Assembly: GCA_900768625.1 (NCBI GenBank)
Contig: CAAGDO010000074.1
Span: 1 to 15,815 of the forward strand
Origin: Bacteroidaceae bacterium
GTDB taxonomy: Bacteria; Bacteroidota; Bacteroidia; Bacteroidales; Bacteroidaceae
Direction of reading: 5' to 3'
DNA: 15,815 nt
The notes under the pieces were generated by a model. That model was not told the origin of the DNA. It saw nothing but the letters and a program-made list of their open reading frames with translations, and ran no database searches. The position numbers and the translations under genes were made by a program. Positions 7,555 to 13,370 of the stretch are shown one piece after another (positions within the stretch are counted from its first letter, which is position 1; each line of letters starts with the position of its first letter).

Positions 7555-7799
7555 CCCAGCGGAGCCAGAAAAGCCAATAGAGCCAGAAAAGCCAGCAAAA
7601 CCAATAAAGCTAGTAAAGCTAGCAGAACCAGTAAAGCTAGTAAAGCTAGCAGAACCAGTAAAGCTAGTAGAGCTAGTAGATCTAGTAGAGCTAGTGGAGC
7701 TAGCAGAACCAGCAAAGCCAGCAAAGCCCCAATCCCCATGCAAACTTAGCGCTTTTCCCCCAAATCACCTAACCATTCCCCCAAAAATCTTCCCCCCTC
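7555..7799. repeat. 9-bp tandem array 2 and its conserved flank
   Basis: Nineteen consecutive 9-bp units run from 7555 to 7725 with no phase break. The commonest forms are GCTAGTAGA, GCTAGTAAA, GCTAGCAGA, ACCAGTAAA and GCCAGAAAA. The flank at 7734-7799 begins CCCCATGCAAACTTA and is the homologue of that at 3771. The array lies 56 bases upstream of the GH20 start. Open frames on the minus strand through it encode Leu/Ala or Ser/Thr repeats; I do not regard them as genes. The remaining DNA up to 7889 is C- and A-rich, with no convincing promoter for the next gene. Confidence 0.85.
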
Positions 7800-7889
7800 A
7801 CCCAACTCCCCAAGCTTTTAACCAAAACCCCACACCATATCAAAGAAAATCCGCAAATTTGCATTCTAAAACACAAACACCCCCACCCC

Positions 7890-9122
7890 ATGACCACCCC
7901 ATCCCTACGCATAGCCATCATCGGTGGAGGCGCGGCAGGTCACTTTGCCGCCATCGAAGCCAAGCGATGCGCCCCCGATGCCGAAATCACCCTCTTCGAG
8001 AAGAAAACCACCATGCTAGCCAAGGTGGCCATCACCGGCGGCGGACGATGCAACCTCACCAATTCCTTCTCCCTCATCAGCGATGCCAAGCAAGCCTACC
8101 CTCGCGGCCACAAACTCATGAAGCGCCTGCTCAAGCAGTTCAGCCACCGCGACGCCTACGAATGGTTCGAACGCGAAGGAGTGCCCCTCGTCACGCAAAG
8201 CGACGAATGCGTGTTTCCCGCCTCGCAGGATTCGCAGAGCATCCTCTCGTGTCTCATCAGACTCGCGACACGCCTCGGCGTCAAGCAGCGATGCAGCCAC
8301 CATCTGAAGGATATCCGCCAGAATGAGGACGACACCCTCCATCTGACATTTGCCAACGGCCACGAAGCCGACTTCGACCGCGTGGCCATCACCACGGGCG
8401 GCGCCCCAAAAGGCGAAGGCCATGACATGCATGCCCGTCTGGGCCATCAGATTGAGCACCCCGTACCATCGCTCTTCACGCTCAACGTGCCCGATGCCGA
8501 CTTCCTGGCACTCATGGGCACCGTGGTCGACCCCGTCATCGCCTCCATCCCGGGCACCAAACACCGCGCTGAGGGAGCCCTCCTCGTCACCCACTGGGGC
8601 ATGAGCGGTCCTGCAGTGCTCAAACTTTCGTCGCACGCTGCACGTTTCCTCCACGAGAACGCCTATCGCACCCACGTGGCCATCAACTGGACGGGCATCA
8701 CCCAAACCACAACCACAGCAGACGAGCTCTCGGCCATCGCCACCGCTAATGCCCAGAAGCAACTGGCCTCCGTGCGCCCCTTCAATCTTCCCCAACGCCT
8801 TTGGCTCTACATCCTGGCCAAATGCGGCCTGCAGCAACAGAAGCGCTGGGGCGAACTGGGCAAGAAAGGCACCAGCCGCCTCATCGAAACACTCACCAAC
8901 GACCTCCACACGGTGGACGGCAAAGGCCGTTTCCGCGAAGAATTCGTCACGTGCGGCGGTATTTCACTCGCCTCCGTCGACAAGAACACCCTCGAAAGCC
9001 GCGTATGCAAACACCTTTTCTTCGCAGGTGAAGTGCTCGACGTCGATGCCATCACAGGCGGGTTCAACCTGCAGGCGGCCTGGAGCATGGGCTACGTGGT
9101 CGGACAAAACATCGTCAAGTGA
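7890..9122 (+). CDS. HI0933/BaiN-like NAD(P)/FAD-dependent oxidoreductase
   Basis: The 410-residue protein matches the HI0933 (YhiN/BaiN) flavoprotein family in length and motifs. The FAD-binding Rossmann loop is GGGAAG at 12-17; the family signature GGGRCNLTN is at 50-58; HWGMSGPAVLKLS lies in the middle insert; and the C-terminal FAD contact reads DAITGGFNLQAAWSMG (about 381-396). It is probably cytosolic, with no signal peptide or membrane helix. Family members are bacterial flavin oxidoreductases; BaiN acts on bile-acid intermediates, but most members have no known substrate, so I give no symbol and no substrate. The gene stands alone, divergent from the GH20 gene across the 9-bp array, with its own downstream intergenic region. 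Confidence 0.9.
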   Translation: MTTPSLRIAIIGGGAAGHFAAIEAKRCAPDAEITLFEKKTTMLAKVAITGGGRCNLTNSFSLISDAKQAYPRGHKLMKRLLKQFSHRDAYEWFEREGVPLVTQSDECVFPASQDSQSILSCLIRLATRLGVKQRCSHHLKDIRQNEDDTLHLTFANGHEADFDRVAITTGGAPKGEGHDMHARLGHQIEHPVPSLFTLNVPDADFLALMGTVVDPVIASIPGTKHRAEGALLVTHWGMSGPAVLKLSSHAARFLHENAYRTHVAINWTGITQTTTTADELSAIATANAQKQLASVRPFNLPQRLWLYILAKCGLQQQKRWGELGKKGTSRLIETLTNDLHTVDGKGRFREEFVTCGGISLASVDKNTLESRVCKHLFFAGEVLDVDAITGGFNLQAAWSMGYVVGQNIVK

Positions 9123-9216
9123 CCCCCATACCTGACCGCCCCCCTTGCCCCTCTTTTCCCCTTTTTCCGTCCTGCCTTCACCGCAGTGTGAAGAATCCTT
9201 CAGCGAATGGGGAGAA

Positions 9217-9241
9217 TTGTCGGAATGATTTTGTACTTTTG
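9217..9241 (+). promoter_or_regulatory. Possible promoter of the sigma factor operon
   Basis: TACTTTTG (9234-9241) fits the TAnnTTTG -7 consensus. The nearest TTG (9217-9219) is only 14 bases upstream, shorter than the usual 19-21, so the -33 element is weak. This could mean dependence on an alternative sigma factor or activator. The leader would be about 70 bases. Confidence 0.35.
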
Positions 9242-9315
9242 TCCGAAGCCTCCCGATTCCCGCATCGCGGACAAGCCCCAATGCAAGAAAGCCCTAAAGA
9301 AAAGAAACCAACGAT

Positions 9316-9876
9316 ATGACCGACCAGGAACTCGTAGCCTCCCTCATCGCCCGTGATCCGAAAGTGACGGCCCAATTCTTCTTCAAGGATTGCCGTTCGC
9401 TGTTCATGAGTATCATCAGGCACGTGTTTGGAGCACAGCAAGTTGATTACGACGAGATCATCAGCGAACTCTATCTCCTCATCATGGAGGATGACGCCAA
9501 GCGTCTGCGGCAGTTCAACTTCGAAAGCACCATCTACAAATGGTTGCAAACCATAGCCATCCGCCATTGTCTCCGACTGAAACTTCGTCAGCAAGTGATA
9601 GATAACGAAAGCCAGGAGCCTCTTGAAAATAGCGACAGGAATCTGCCGAGCACAGAAAATTCCCAAGCCCGGATGGACGTGGAGACTTTGCTGGAACGGA
9701 TGAAAAACCAACGCTATGCCTTGGTCATCCGTCTGCTGATGCTGGAAGAGCAGACTCCTGAAGAAGTGGCCAAACGCTTATTGGTGACTGTCGACAACTT
9801 ATATAACATCAAACGTCGAGCCATGTTGGCTCTCACAGAGGTAGCACTAAACGATAAAAGACATTATGAAGGATAA
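9316..9876 (+). CDS. Sigma-70 family (ECF-like) RNA polymerase sigma factor
   Basis: The 186-residue protein has the two-domain layout of a small sigma factor. A region-2-like helical domain (about 1-92) includes DYDEIISELYLLIM and FNFESTIYKWLQTIAIRHCL, the stretch expected to contact core polymerase and the -10 element. A variable acidic linker (about 95-118) leads to a region-4-like helix-turn-helix (about 121-178) with TPEEVAKRLLVTVDNLYNIKRRAM. It overlaps the next gene by 11 bases, a typical coupling of a sigma factor to its regulator. A possible promoter lies at 9217-9241, though the sequence does not show autoregulation. The region-4 recognition helix departs from common ECF forms, so target promoters cannot be guessed. 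Confidence 0.88.
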   Translation: MTDQELVASLIARDPKVTAQFFFKDCRSLFMSIIRHVFGAQQVDYDEIISELYLLIMEDDAKRLRQFNFESTIYKWLQTIAIRHCLRLKLRQQVIDNESQEPLENSDRNLPSTENSQARMDVETLLERMKNQRYALVIRLLMLEEQTPEEVAKRLLVTVDNLYNIKRRAMLALTEVALNDKRHYEG

Positions 9877-10825
9877 ACGTATGGTATCGGATGAATTGTT
9901 GGCGGCCTTTCTGGACGGCAACACGTCAGCGGACGATACGCTCCGCATATTGGAAGCAGCCCGCCATGACGAGGAGTTGCGCGAAATCATCCGCATCTCC
10001 GGCGAAGTGGACGACGACTTGGCAAACATGCGCCCCGTCGCGACCCACCTCCCCATGACGGCCATGGCTGCACGGAAACAGGAAGACTATCTTTGCGACA
10101 TCGAATGCGAGGAATTCGTACTGCGCCAGTTCGGCATCGCCACAACCCACAAGACGCTTCTTGACGAAGCCTGCCGCAATTGCTGGATGAAGGACAAGGG
10201 CATGCCGCTCTACAACATCGGACGCCTGCTCGAGAAGAATGCCCTCTCGGTCAGCCGCCGCTATGATTCGACCATCGACGATGTGGCGCGCCTCCTGACC
10301 GATGGCAACCAACTGATTGCCGTGGTCGACAGTGCACGCCTCCACGAGGGTACGGCAACCAACACCCCCTCCCACCCCGACCATGCCGTAGCCATCAGTT
10401 CCCTCTCTGCCGAAAAGGGCGAAATCATCCTTTTCAACCCCGCCACAGAGGAGGAACTGACGGCCTATGCCATTCCTCGGTTTGAGGAAGCGTGGAAACG
10501 TTCGGGGAACTATCTGGTGGTGGTGAACACGACCGACAAATTCATCTACGAGCCTCATCCCATCAACCTCAACGATGTGGCACTCGACGATGAACTCACG
10601 GAACTGCAGGAAGCCATTGCAGAAAACGCCCACGAAATCTGGGCCAAAGCGCGCACAGATGAGGGTTGGACCTATGGTCCCGAACGCAACGACCATCGGA
10701 AGGAAACGCCCGACATGCAGCCCTACTGCAACCTCCCCGAAAGCGAAAAGCTCTACGACCGCGAAATGGCCATGCAGACGCTCAAACTGATGAAGAAGTT
10801 GGGTTTTGAAATCCGAAAGCGCTAA
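9866..10825 (+). CDS. Fusion protein: anti-sigma-like N-terminus, C39/papain-like core, C-terminal RyR domain
   Basis: The 319-residue protein is translationally coupled to the sigma factor and has no signal peptide or membrane helix. Residues 1-55 (DELLAAFLDGNTS, then DEELREIIRISGEVDDDL) resemble the helical sigma-binding segment of anti-sigma factors, without zinc-binding His/Cys. Residues 72-222 follow the pattern of C39-like cysteine peptidases: a cysteine at the head of a helix (C77, in CDIECEEFVLRQFG), a segment like the family's GTP-x-x-x-x-GNLLE (GMPLYNIGRLLE), a strand NQLIAVVDSARL, PDHAVAI with H173, and FNP with N191 at the third catalytic position. Residues 253-317 match the RyR (ryanodine-receptor) domain: HEIWAKARTDEGWTYGPERN, then LPESEKLYDREMAMQTLKLM. 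In bacteria RyR domains are thought to be ligand-sensing modules. I infer a cytosolic regulator of the neighbouring sigma factor; the protease may be inactive. The RyR call is the firmest, the anti-sigma call the weakest. Confidence 0.82.
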   Translation: MKDKRMVSDELLAAFLDGNTSADDTLRILEAARHDEELREIIRISGEVDDDLANMRPVATHLPMTAMAARKQEDYLCDIECEEFVLRQFGIATTHKTLLDEACRNCWMKDKGMPLYNIGRLLEKNALSVSRRYDSTIDDVARLLTDGNQLIAVVDSARLHEGTATNTPSHPDHAVAISSLSAEKGEIILFNPATEEELTAYAIPRFEEAWKRSGNYLVVVNTTDKFIYEPHPINLNDVALDDELTELQEAIAENAHEIWAKARTDEGWTYGPERNDHRKETPDMQPYCNLPESEKLYDREMAMQTLKLMKKLGFEIRKR

Positions 10826-10846
10826 ACGCCCACTTTTCCACAAGCT

Positions 10847-10886
10847 AAAAAAACACAGAGGACGCACGCGTTCCCTGTGTTTTTTT
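10847..10886 (+). terminator. Bidirectional rho-independent terminator after the sigma/RyR operon
   Basis: AAAAAAACACAG (10847-10858) pairs with CTGTGTTTTTTT (10875-10886) around a 16-base loop region. The stem ends in a U-tract on either strand. It begins 22 bases after the stop codon at 10825. Confidence 0.8.
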
Positions 10887-10903
10887 CATGCCGAAGTCGC
10901 CCC

Positions 10904-11027
10904 TCACACATGCGGCAGTTCCACCTCGAAGAACGTTCCCTTTCCCTGCTCGGAATGCACGGCGATGTAGTCTCCATGCAAAGAGAGCCTTCGACTTGAT
11001 GATGCGGAGTCCGGGCACTTCCCCCAG
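10904..11027 (-). pseudogene. Relict 3' end of a histidine kinase gene
   Basis: On the minus strand one frame reads LGEVPGLRIIKSKA (11027-10986), like the G2 box of a histidine kinase ATPase domain. A second frame then reads LHGDYIAVHSEQGKGTFF and EVELPHV before a TGA stop (10981-10904), the classical end of such domains. The frame changes between the two parts, and nothing else of the kinase remains upstream. The fragment is therefore a decayed gene end. It suggests that a kinase once occupied the space between the sigma/RyR pair and the redox operon. Confidence 0.7.
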
Positions 11028-11053
11028 TCCGCCTATAACCAGTCCGCCTATAA
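11026..11053. repeat. 13-bp direct repeat at 15-bp spacing
   Basis: AGTCCGCCTATAA occurs at 11026-11038 and again at 11041-11053. The second copy runs into the 11-bp palindrome CCTATAATAGG. The repeats lie just upstream of the redox operon promoter and overlap the edge of the kinase relict. They could be regulator-binding sites or a small duplication. Confidence 0.6.
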
Positions 11054-11067
11054 TAGGAATATCTTAT
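11053..11067. promoter_or_regulatory. Candidate OxyR/LysR-type operator
   Basis: ATAG, seven bases, then TTAT forms an imperfect dyad of the same length as the OxyR half-site ATAG-N7-CTAT. It ends 19 bases before the -33 element of the redox operon, a position where LysR-type activators often bind. Because oxyR is the last gene of that operon, self-control is plausible. The match is partial. Confidence 0.35.
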
Positions 11068-11086
11068 CATTACATAGGCTGATACA

Positions 11087-11118
11087 TTTGTCCATCTATG
11101 ATAAGAACCTTACCTTTG
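11087..11118 (+). promoter_or_regulatory. Bacteroidetes-type promoter of the redox operon
   Basis: TTTG (11087-11090) and TACCTTTG (11111-11118) are separated by exactly 20 bases, an excellent match to the TTTG-N19-21-TAnnTTTG consensus. Transcription should start near 11125, giving a leader of about 32 bases. The promoter rules out the upstream TTG start at 11088 for the first gene. Confidence 0.8.
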
Positions 11119-11156
11119 CAGCAGATTCACATCAGATTTCAAAAAACAAACCACAT

Positions 11157-11579
11157 ATGGAAAGCAGAAAGAACCTCGCAGCAAGCAAGAAGGCTTGCGG
11201 AACGCACAACTGCACACAAGCCGTGTGCTGCACCTATCACGATTTCACCGGCCTCGACGAGGCCACCATCAAGAACGTGGGCAACTGTTTTGCCGCCGGC
11301 ATGGGAAACATGGAAGGCACTTGCGGTGCTCTGGTTGGCGCGGGCATCGTTTTCGGTCTCGCCGTAGGCGACAAGGTGAAAGCCATGAAGGGCATGCGCG
11401 AAATGATGAACAGATTCCAGGAGCGCAACGGTGCCACACAGTGCAAACTGCTGAAGGGCGTGGGCACGGGACGTGTGCTGCGCGAATGCGAACTGTGCGT
11501 GGCCGACGCATCCGAATTTCTGGAAGAATTGCTCGAAAGAGAAAACAAACAGGGATCGAACGATGGCATCAAAATATAA
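11157..11579 (+). CDS. C_GCAxxG_C_C family cysteine-rich protein
   Basis: The 140-residue protein has nine cysteines (14, 19, 24, 25, 44, 56, 96, 111, 114) in the layout of the C_GCAxxG_C_C family: THNCTQAVCC, then GNCFAAGMGNMEGTCGALVG and a late CELC pair. Members are thought to bind a metal or iron-sulfur cluster and occur with ferredoxins and redox enzymes; no activity is established. I chose the ATG at 11157 because the longer frame from a TTG at 11088 would run through the promoter. It is the first gene of the redox operon and overlaps the ferredoxin gene by 17 bases. Confidence 0.88.
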   Translation: MESRKNLAASKKACGTHNCTQAVCCTYHDFTGLDEATIKNVGNCFAAGMGNMEGTCGALVGAGIVFGLAVGDKVKAMKGMREMMNRFQERNGATQCKLLKGVGTGRVLRECELCVADASEFLEELLERENKQGSNDGIKI

Positions 11580-11760
11580 GGCTGAAAACGAAAAAGACCG
11601 TTGCGTGGCCTGCGGCGTATGCGTGAAAGTCTGCCCGAGAGACGCCGTGAGCATCTATAAGGGATGCTATGCGCAGGTCGACGAAACGCGCTGCATCGGC
11701 TGCGGCATCTGCGAGAAGAATTGTCCCGCAGGAGTTATTCACAAGGTGTTAAGGACCTGA
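11563..11760 (+). CDS. Small 2[4Fe-4S] ferredoxin
   Basis: The 65-residue protein has two classical cluster motifs, CVACGVCVKVCP and CIGCGICEKNCP, giving two four-cysteine [4Fe-4S] sites. The ATG at 11563 has AGGGA about eight bases upstream and gives the usual length for such ferredoxins; the frame is open further upstream inside the previous gene, but that extension has no ferredoxin features. It should be a cytosolic electron carrier between the cysteine-rich protein and the membrane iron-sulfur protein encoded on either side. Confidence 0.92.
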   Translation: MASKYKAENEKDRCVACGVCVKVCPRDAVSIYKGCYAQVDETRCIGCGICEKNCPAGVIHKVLRT

Positions 11761-11773
11761 CAAAGCATCCACC

Positions 11774-12352
11774 ATGACACAACAGAAAAAGAAAAAGCGC
11801 TGGAGCGACTATATGTGGCTCGTTTCAGCAACTTACTTCACCCTCGGATTCTTCAACATCGTCTATGCCTGGCTCGGCGTCATCTGCTTCATGATTCCCC
11901 TGCTAATGGCGATTTTCGGTGGCGGAAAAGGATATTGCAACAACTATTGCGGACGCGGACAACTGTTTCTGCAGATTGGAAACACGCTCGGCTGGTCGCG
12001 CAGGAAGGTGGCCCCGCGCTGGCTTTCATCGAAAGGGTTCAGAAACGGGTTCCTCGTCTTCTTCATGTTCTTCTTCATCCAGATGATCATCCTCACCGTC
12101 CTCGTGGCACAAGGCATTGAGTCACTCCACGAAACCGTCCATCTGCTCTGGACCTTCGATGTGCCCTGGCATTGGGCCTACCGCACTCCCGTCGAACCTT
12201 GGGTGGCACAATTCGCCTTCGGTCTCTACGGTATCATGCTCACCTCCCTCATCGTGGGCATCATCCTCACCATCGTCTATCGTCCGCGCACCTGGTGCGT
12301 CTTCTGCCCCATGGGAAACATGACGCAGATGATTTGCAAACTCAAGAACTGA
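11774..12352 (+). CDS. Membrane 4Fe-4S binding protein (NapH-like)
   Basis: The 192-residue protein has a lysine-rich N-terminus and four likely membrane segments (about 14-30, 33-48, 92-113 and 144-168). Two cysteine clusters lie at the cytoplasmic edges of helices: CNNYCGRGQLF (C55, C59) and WCVFCPMGNMTQMIC (C175, C178, C188). This resembles NapH/YccM-type polyferredoxins, which pass electrons between quinones and soluble ferredoxins, although the clusters are shorter than the standard CxxxCP form, and the first has G rather than P after the second cysteine. The gene starts 13 bases after the ferredoxin gene and ends 14 bases before oxyR. Confidence 0.83.
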   Translation: MTQQKKKKRWSDYMWLVSATYFTLGFFNIVYAWLGVICFMIPLLMAIFGGGKGYCNNYCGRGQLFLQIGNTLGWSRRKVAPRWLSSKGFRNGFLVFFMFFFIQMIILTVLVAQGIESLHETVHLLWTFDVPWHWAYRTPVEPWVAQFAFGLYGIMLTSLIVGIILTIVYRPRTWCVFCPMGNMTQMICKLKN

Positions 12353-12366
12353 ACCCCCACTGCCCC

Positions 12367-13293
12367 ATGAATCTGCAACAACTCAGATATATCACGGCTA
12401 TCGAACGCTTCCGCAATTTTGCACGAGCGGCCCAGGCTTGCGGGGTGTCACAGCCCTCATTGAGCGCCATGCTTGTCAAGCTGGAAGAAGAACTCGGCGT
12501 ACGGCTGTTTGAACGCACCAACAAGTCAGTCAGCCCCACCGCCATCGGCATGAAAATCATCCGTCAGGCCCAGAAAACGCTGATGGAAGCTGACCGCATA
12601 GCAGAAATGGTGCGTGAGGACAAAGGCGAAACGGAAGGACCATTGGCCTTGTCGGTCGGTCCCACGATTGCCCCCTACCTTCTTCCCAAGTTCATCCGCC
12701 ATTATCGGGAGTCATACCCCTCGGTGGCACTCACCGTGCGCGAAATGAAAGCGAACTTCATGCTCGATGCCTTGCAACGCCAGGAGATTGACGCAGGAAT
12801 CGCCATTTCCGACCATGTGCGTCAAGGCGTGCTGGAGATTCCGCTCTACACAGAGAAGTTCTACGTCTACCTTGCAGAAAGCTGCTGGCGCAAATTGCCC
12901 GTGTTCAAACCGGAGAATCTGGAACACGAGAAGATGTGGATCATGAAGGAAGCCCAATGCCTGCGCGAAAGTGCCTTTTCGTTTTGCAAGACACGCAGCA
13001 AGGGACAACACATCTACGAAGCGGGAAGCATCGAAACCCTCATCCGCATTGTCGATGAGAACGGCGGATATACCATCATCCCCGAAATGCATCTGCCTTT
13101 CCTGACCGAGAAGCAACGTGCCAACGTGCGGAAAATCGATGGTGACCATCTCTCCCTTCGCCGCATATCCCTCTACATCAAAGAGGACTACGTGCGCGAA
13201 CAAATGCTCAACACCATCACCTCCACCCTCAAAGCCTTCATGCCCGAAGGTATGCTACGCGAAGGCATCATCAAACATGGAATCAAGCTCTGA
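12367..13293 (+). CDS. oxyR: OxyR-type LysR family peroxide-sensing regulator
   Basis: The 308-residue protein has the LysR winged helix-turn-helix at 1-60 (NLQQLRYITAIERFRNFARA, then CGVSQPSLSAMLVKLEEELG) and a periplasmic-binding-protein-like effector domain from about 92. The stretch CLRESAFSFC holds C198 and C207, the same spacing and nearly the same positions as the disulfide-forming C199 and C208 of E. coli OxyR, so peroxide sensing is very likely. The ATG at 12367 places the DNA-binding domain at the N-terminus; a longer open frame upstream lies inside the previous gene. It is the last gene of the redox operon and faces the AAA gene across a shared hairpin. OxyR usually activates catalase, peroxidase and Dps genes; none is seen here. 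Confidence 0.93.
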   Translation: MNLQQLRYITAIERFRNFARAAQACGVSQPSLSAMLVKLEEELGVRLFERTNKSVSPTAIGMKIIRQAQKTLMEADRIAEMVREDKGETEGPLALSVGPTIAPYLLPKFIRHYRESYPSVALTVREMKANFMLDALQRQEIDAGIAISDHVRQGVLEIPLYTEKFYVYLAESCWRKLPVFKPENLEHEKMWIMKEAQCLRESAFSFCKTRSKGQHIYEAGSIETLIRIVDENGGYTIIPEMHLPFLTEKQRANVRKIDGDHLSLRRISLYIKEDYVREQMLNTITSTLKAFMPEGMLREGIIKHGIKL

Positions 13294-13308
13294 CGTGGAA
13301 CAAGAAAT

Positions 13309-13350
13309 CTGAAAACGCATCATCCCCGAATGGGGATGATGCGTTTTCAG
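13309..13350. terminator. Perfect 19-bp hairpin between convergent oxyR and AAA genes
   Basis: CTGAAAACGCATCATCCCC (13309-13327) pairs perfectly with its complement at 13332-13350 around a GAAT loop. It starts 16 bases after the oxyR stop and ends 20 bases before the AAA gene stop, so it can serve both strands. It has no clean U-tract beyond an internal TTTT near the stem base. Part of its right arm recurs at 15307-15324. Confidence 0.7.
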
Positions 13351-13370
13351 GTCAGGGACATGGAGCTAGC

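Noticed and set aside
7555..7725. CRISPR array
   Set aside because: Units are only 9 bp, contiguous and degenerate, with no spacers and no cas genes nearby.
7527..7739. Leu/Ala-rich frame through the 9-bp array on the minus strand
   Set aside because: A 9-bp unit without stops on one strand keeps frames open automatically; the product is pure low complexity.
8016..8909. 297-codon minus-strand frame opposite the HI0933-like gene
   Set aside because: It is a shadow of a gene with intact flavoprotein motifs throughout.
9926..10867. 313-codon minus-strand frame opposite the RyR fusion gene
   Set aside because: The plus strand has clear RyR and C39-like motifs and is coupled to the sigma factor; the antisense product has no recognisable features.
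11088..11156. Upstream TTG start for the C_GCAxxG_C_C protein
   Set aside because: This stretch contains the promoter's -7 element and the expected transcription start, so it cannot be translated from that transcript.
12172..12366. N-terminal extension of OxyR
   Set aside because: It lies in another frame of the membrane iron-sulfur gene; the LysR domain begins exactly at the ATG at 12367.
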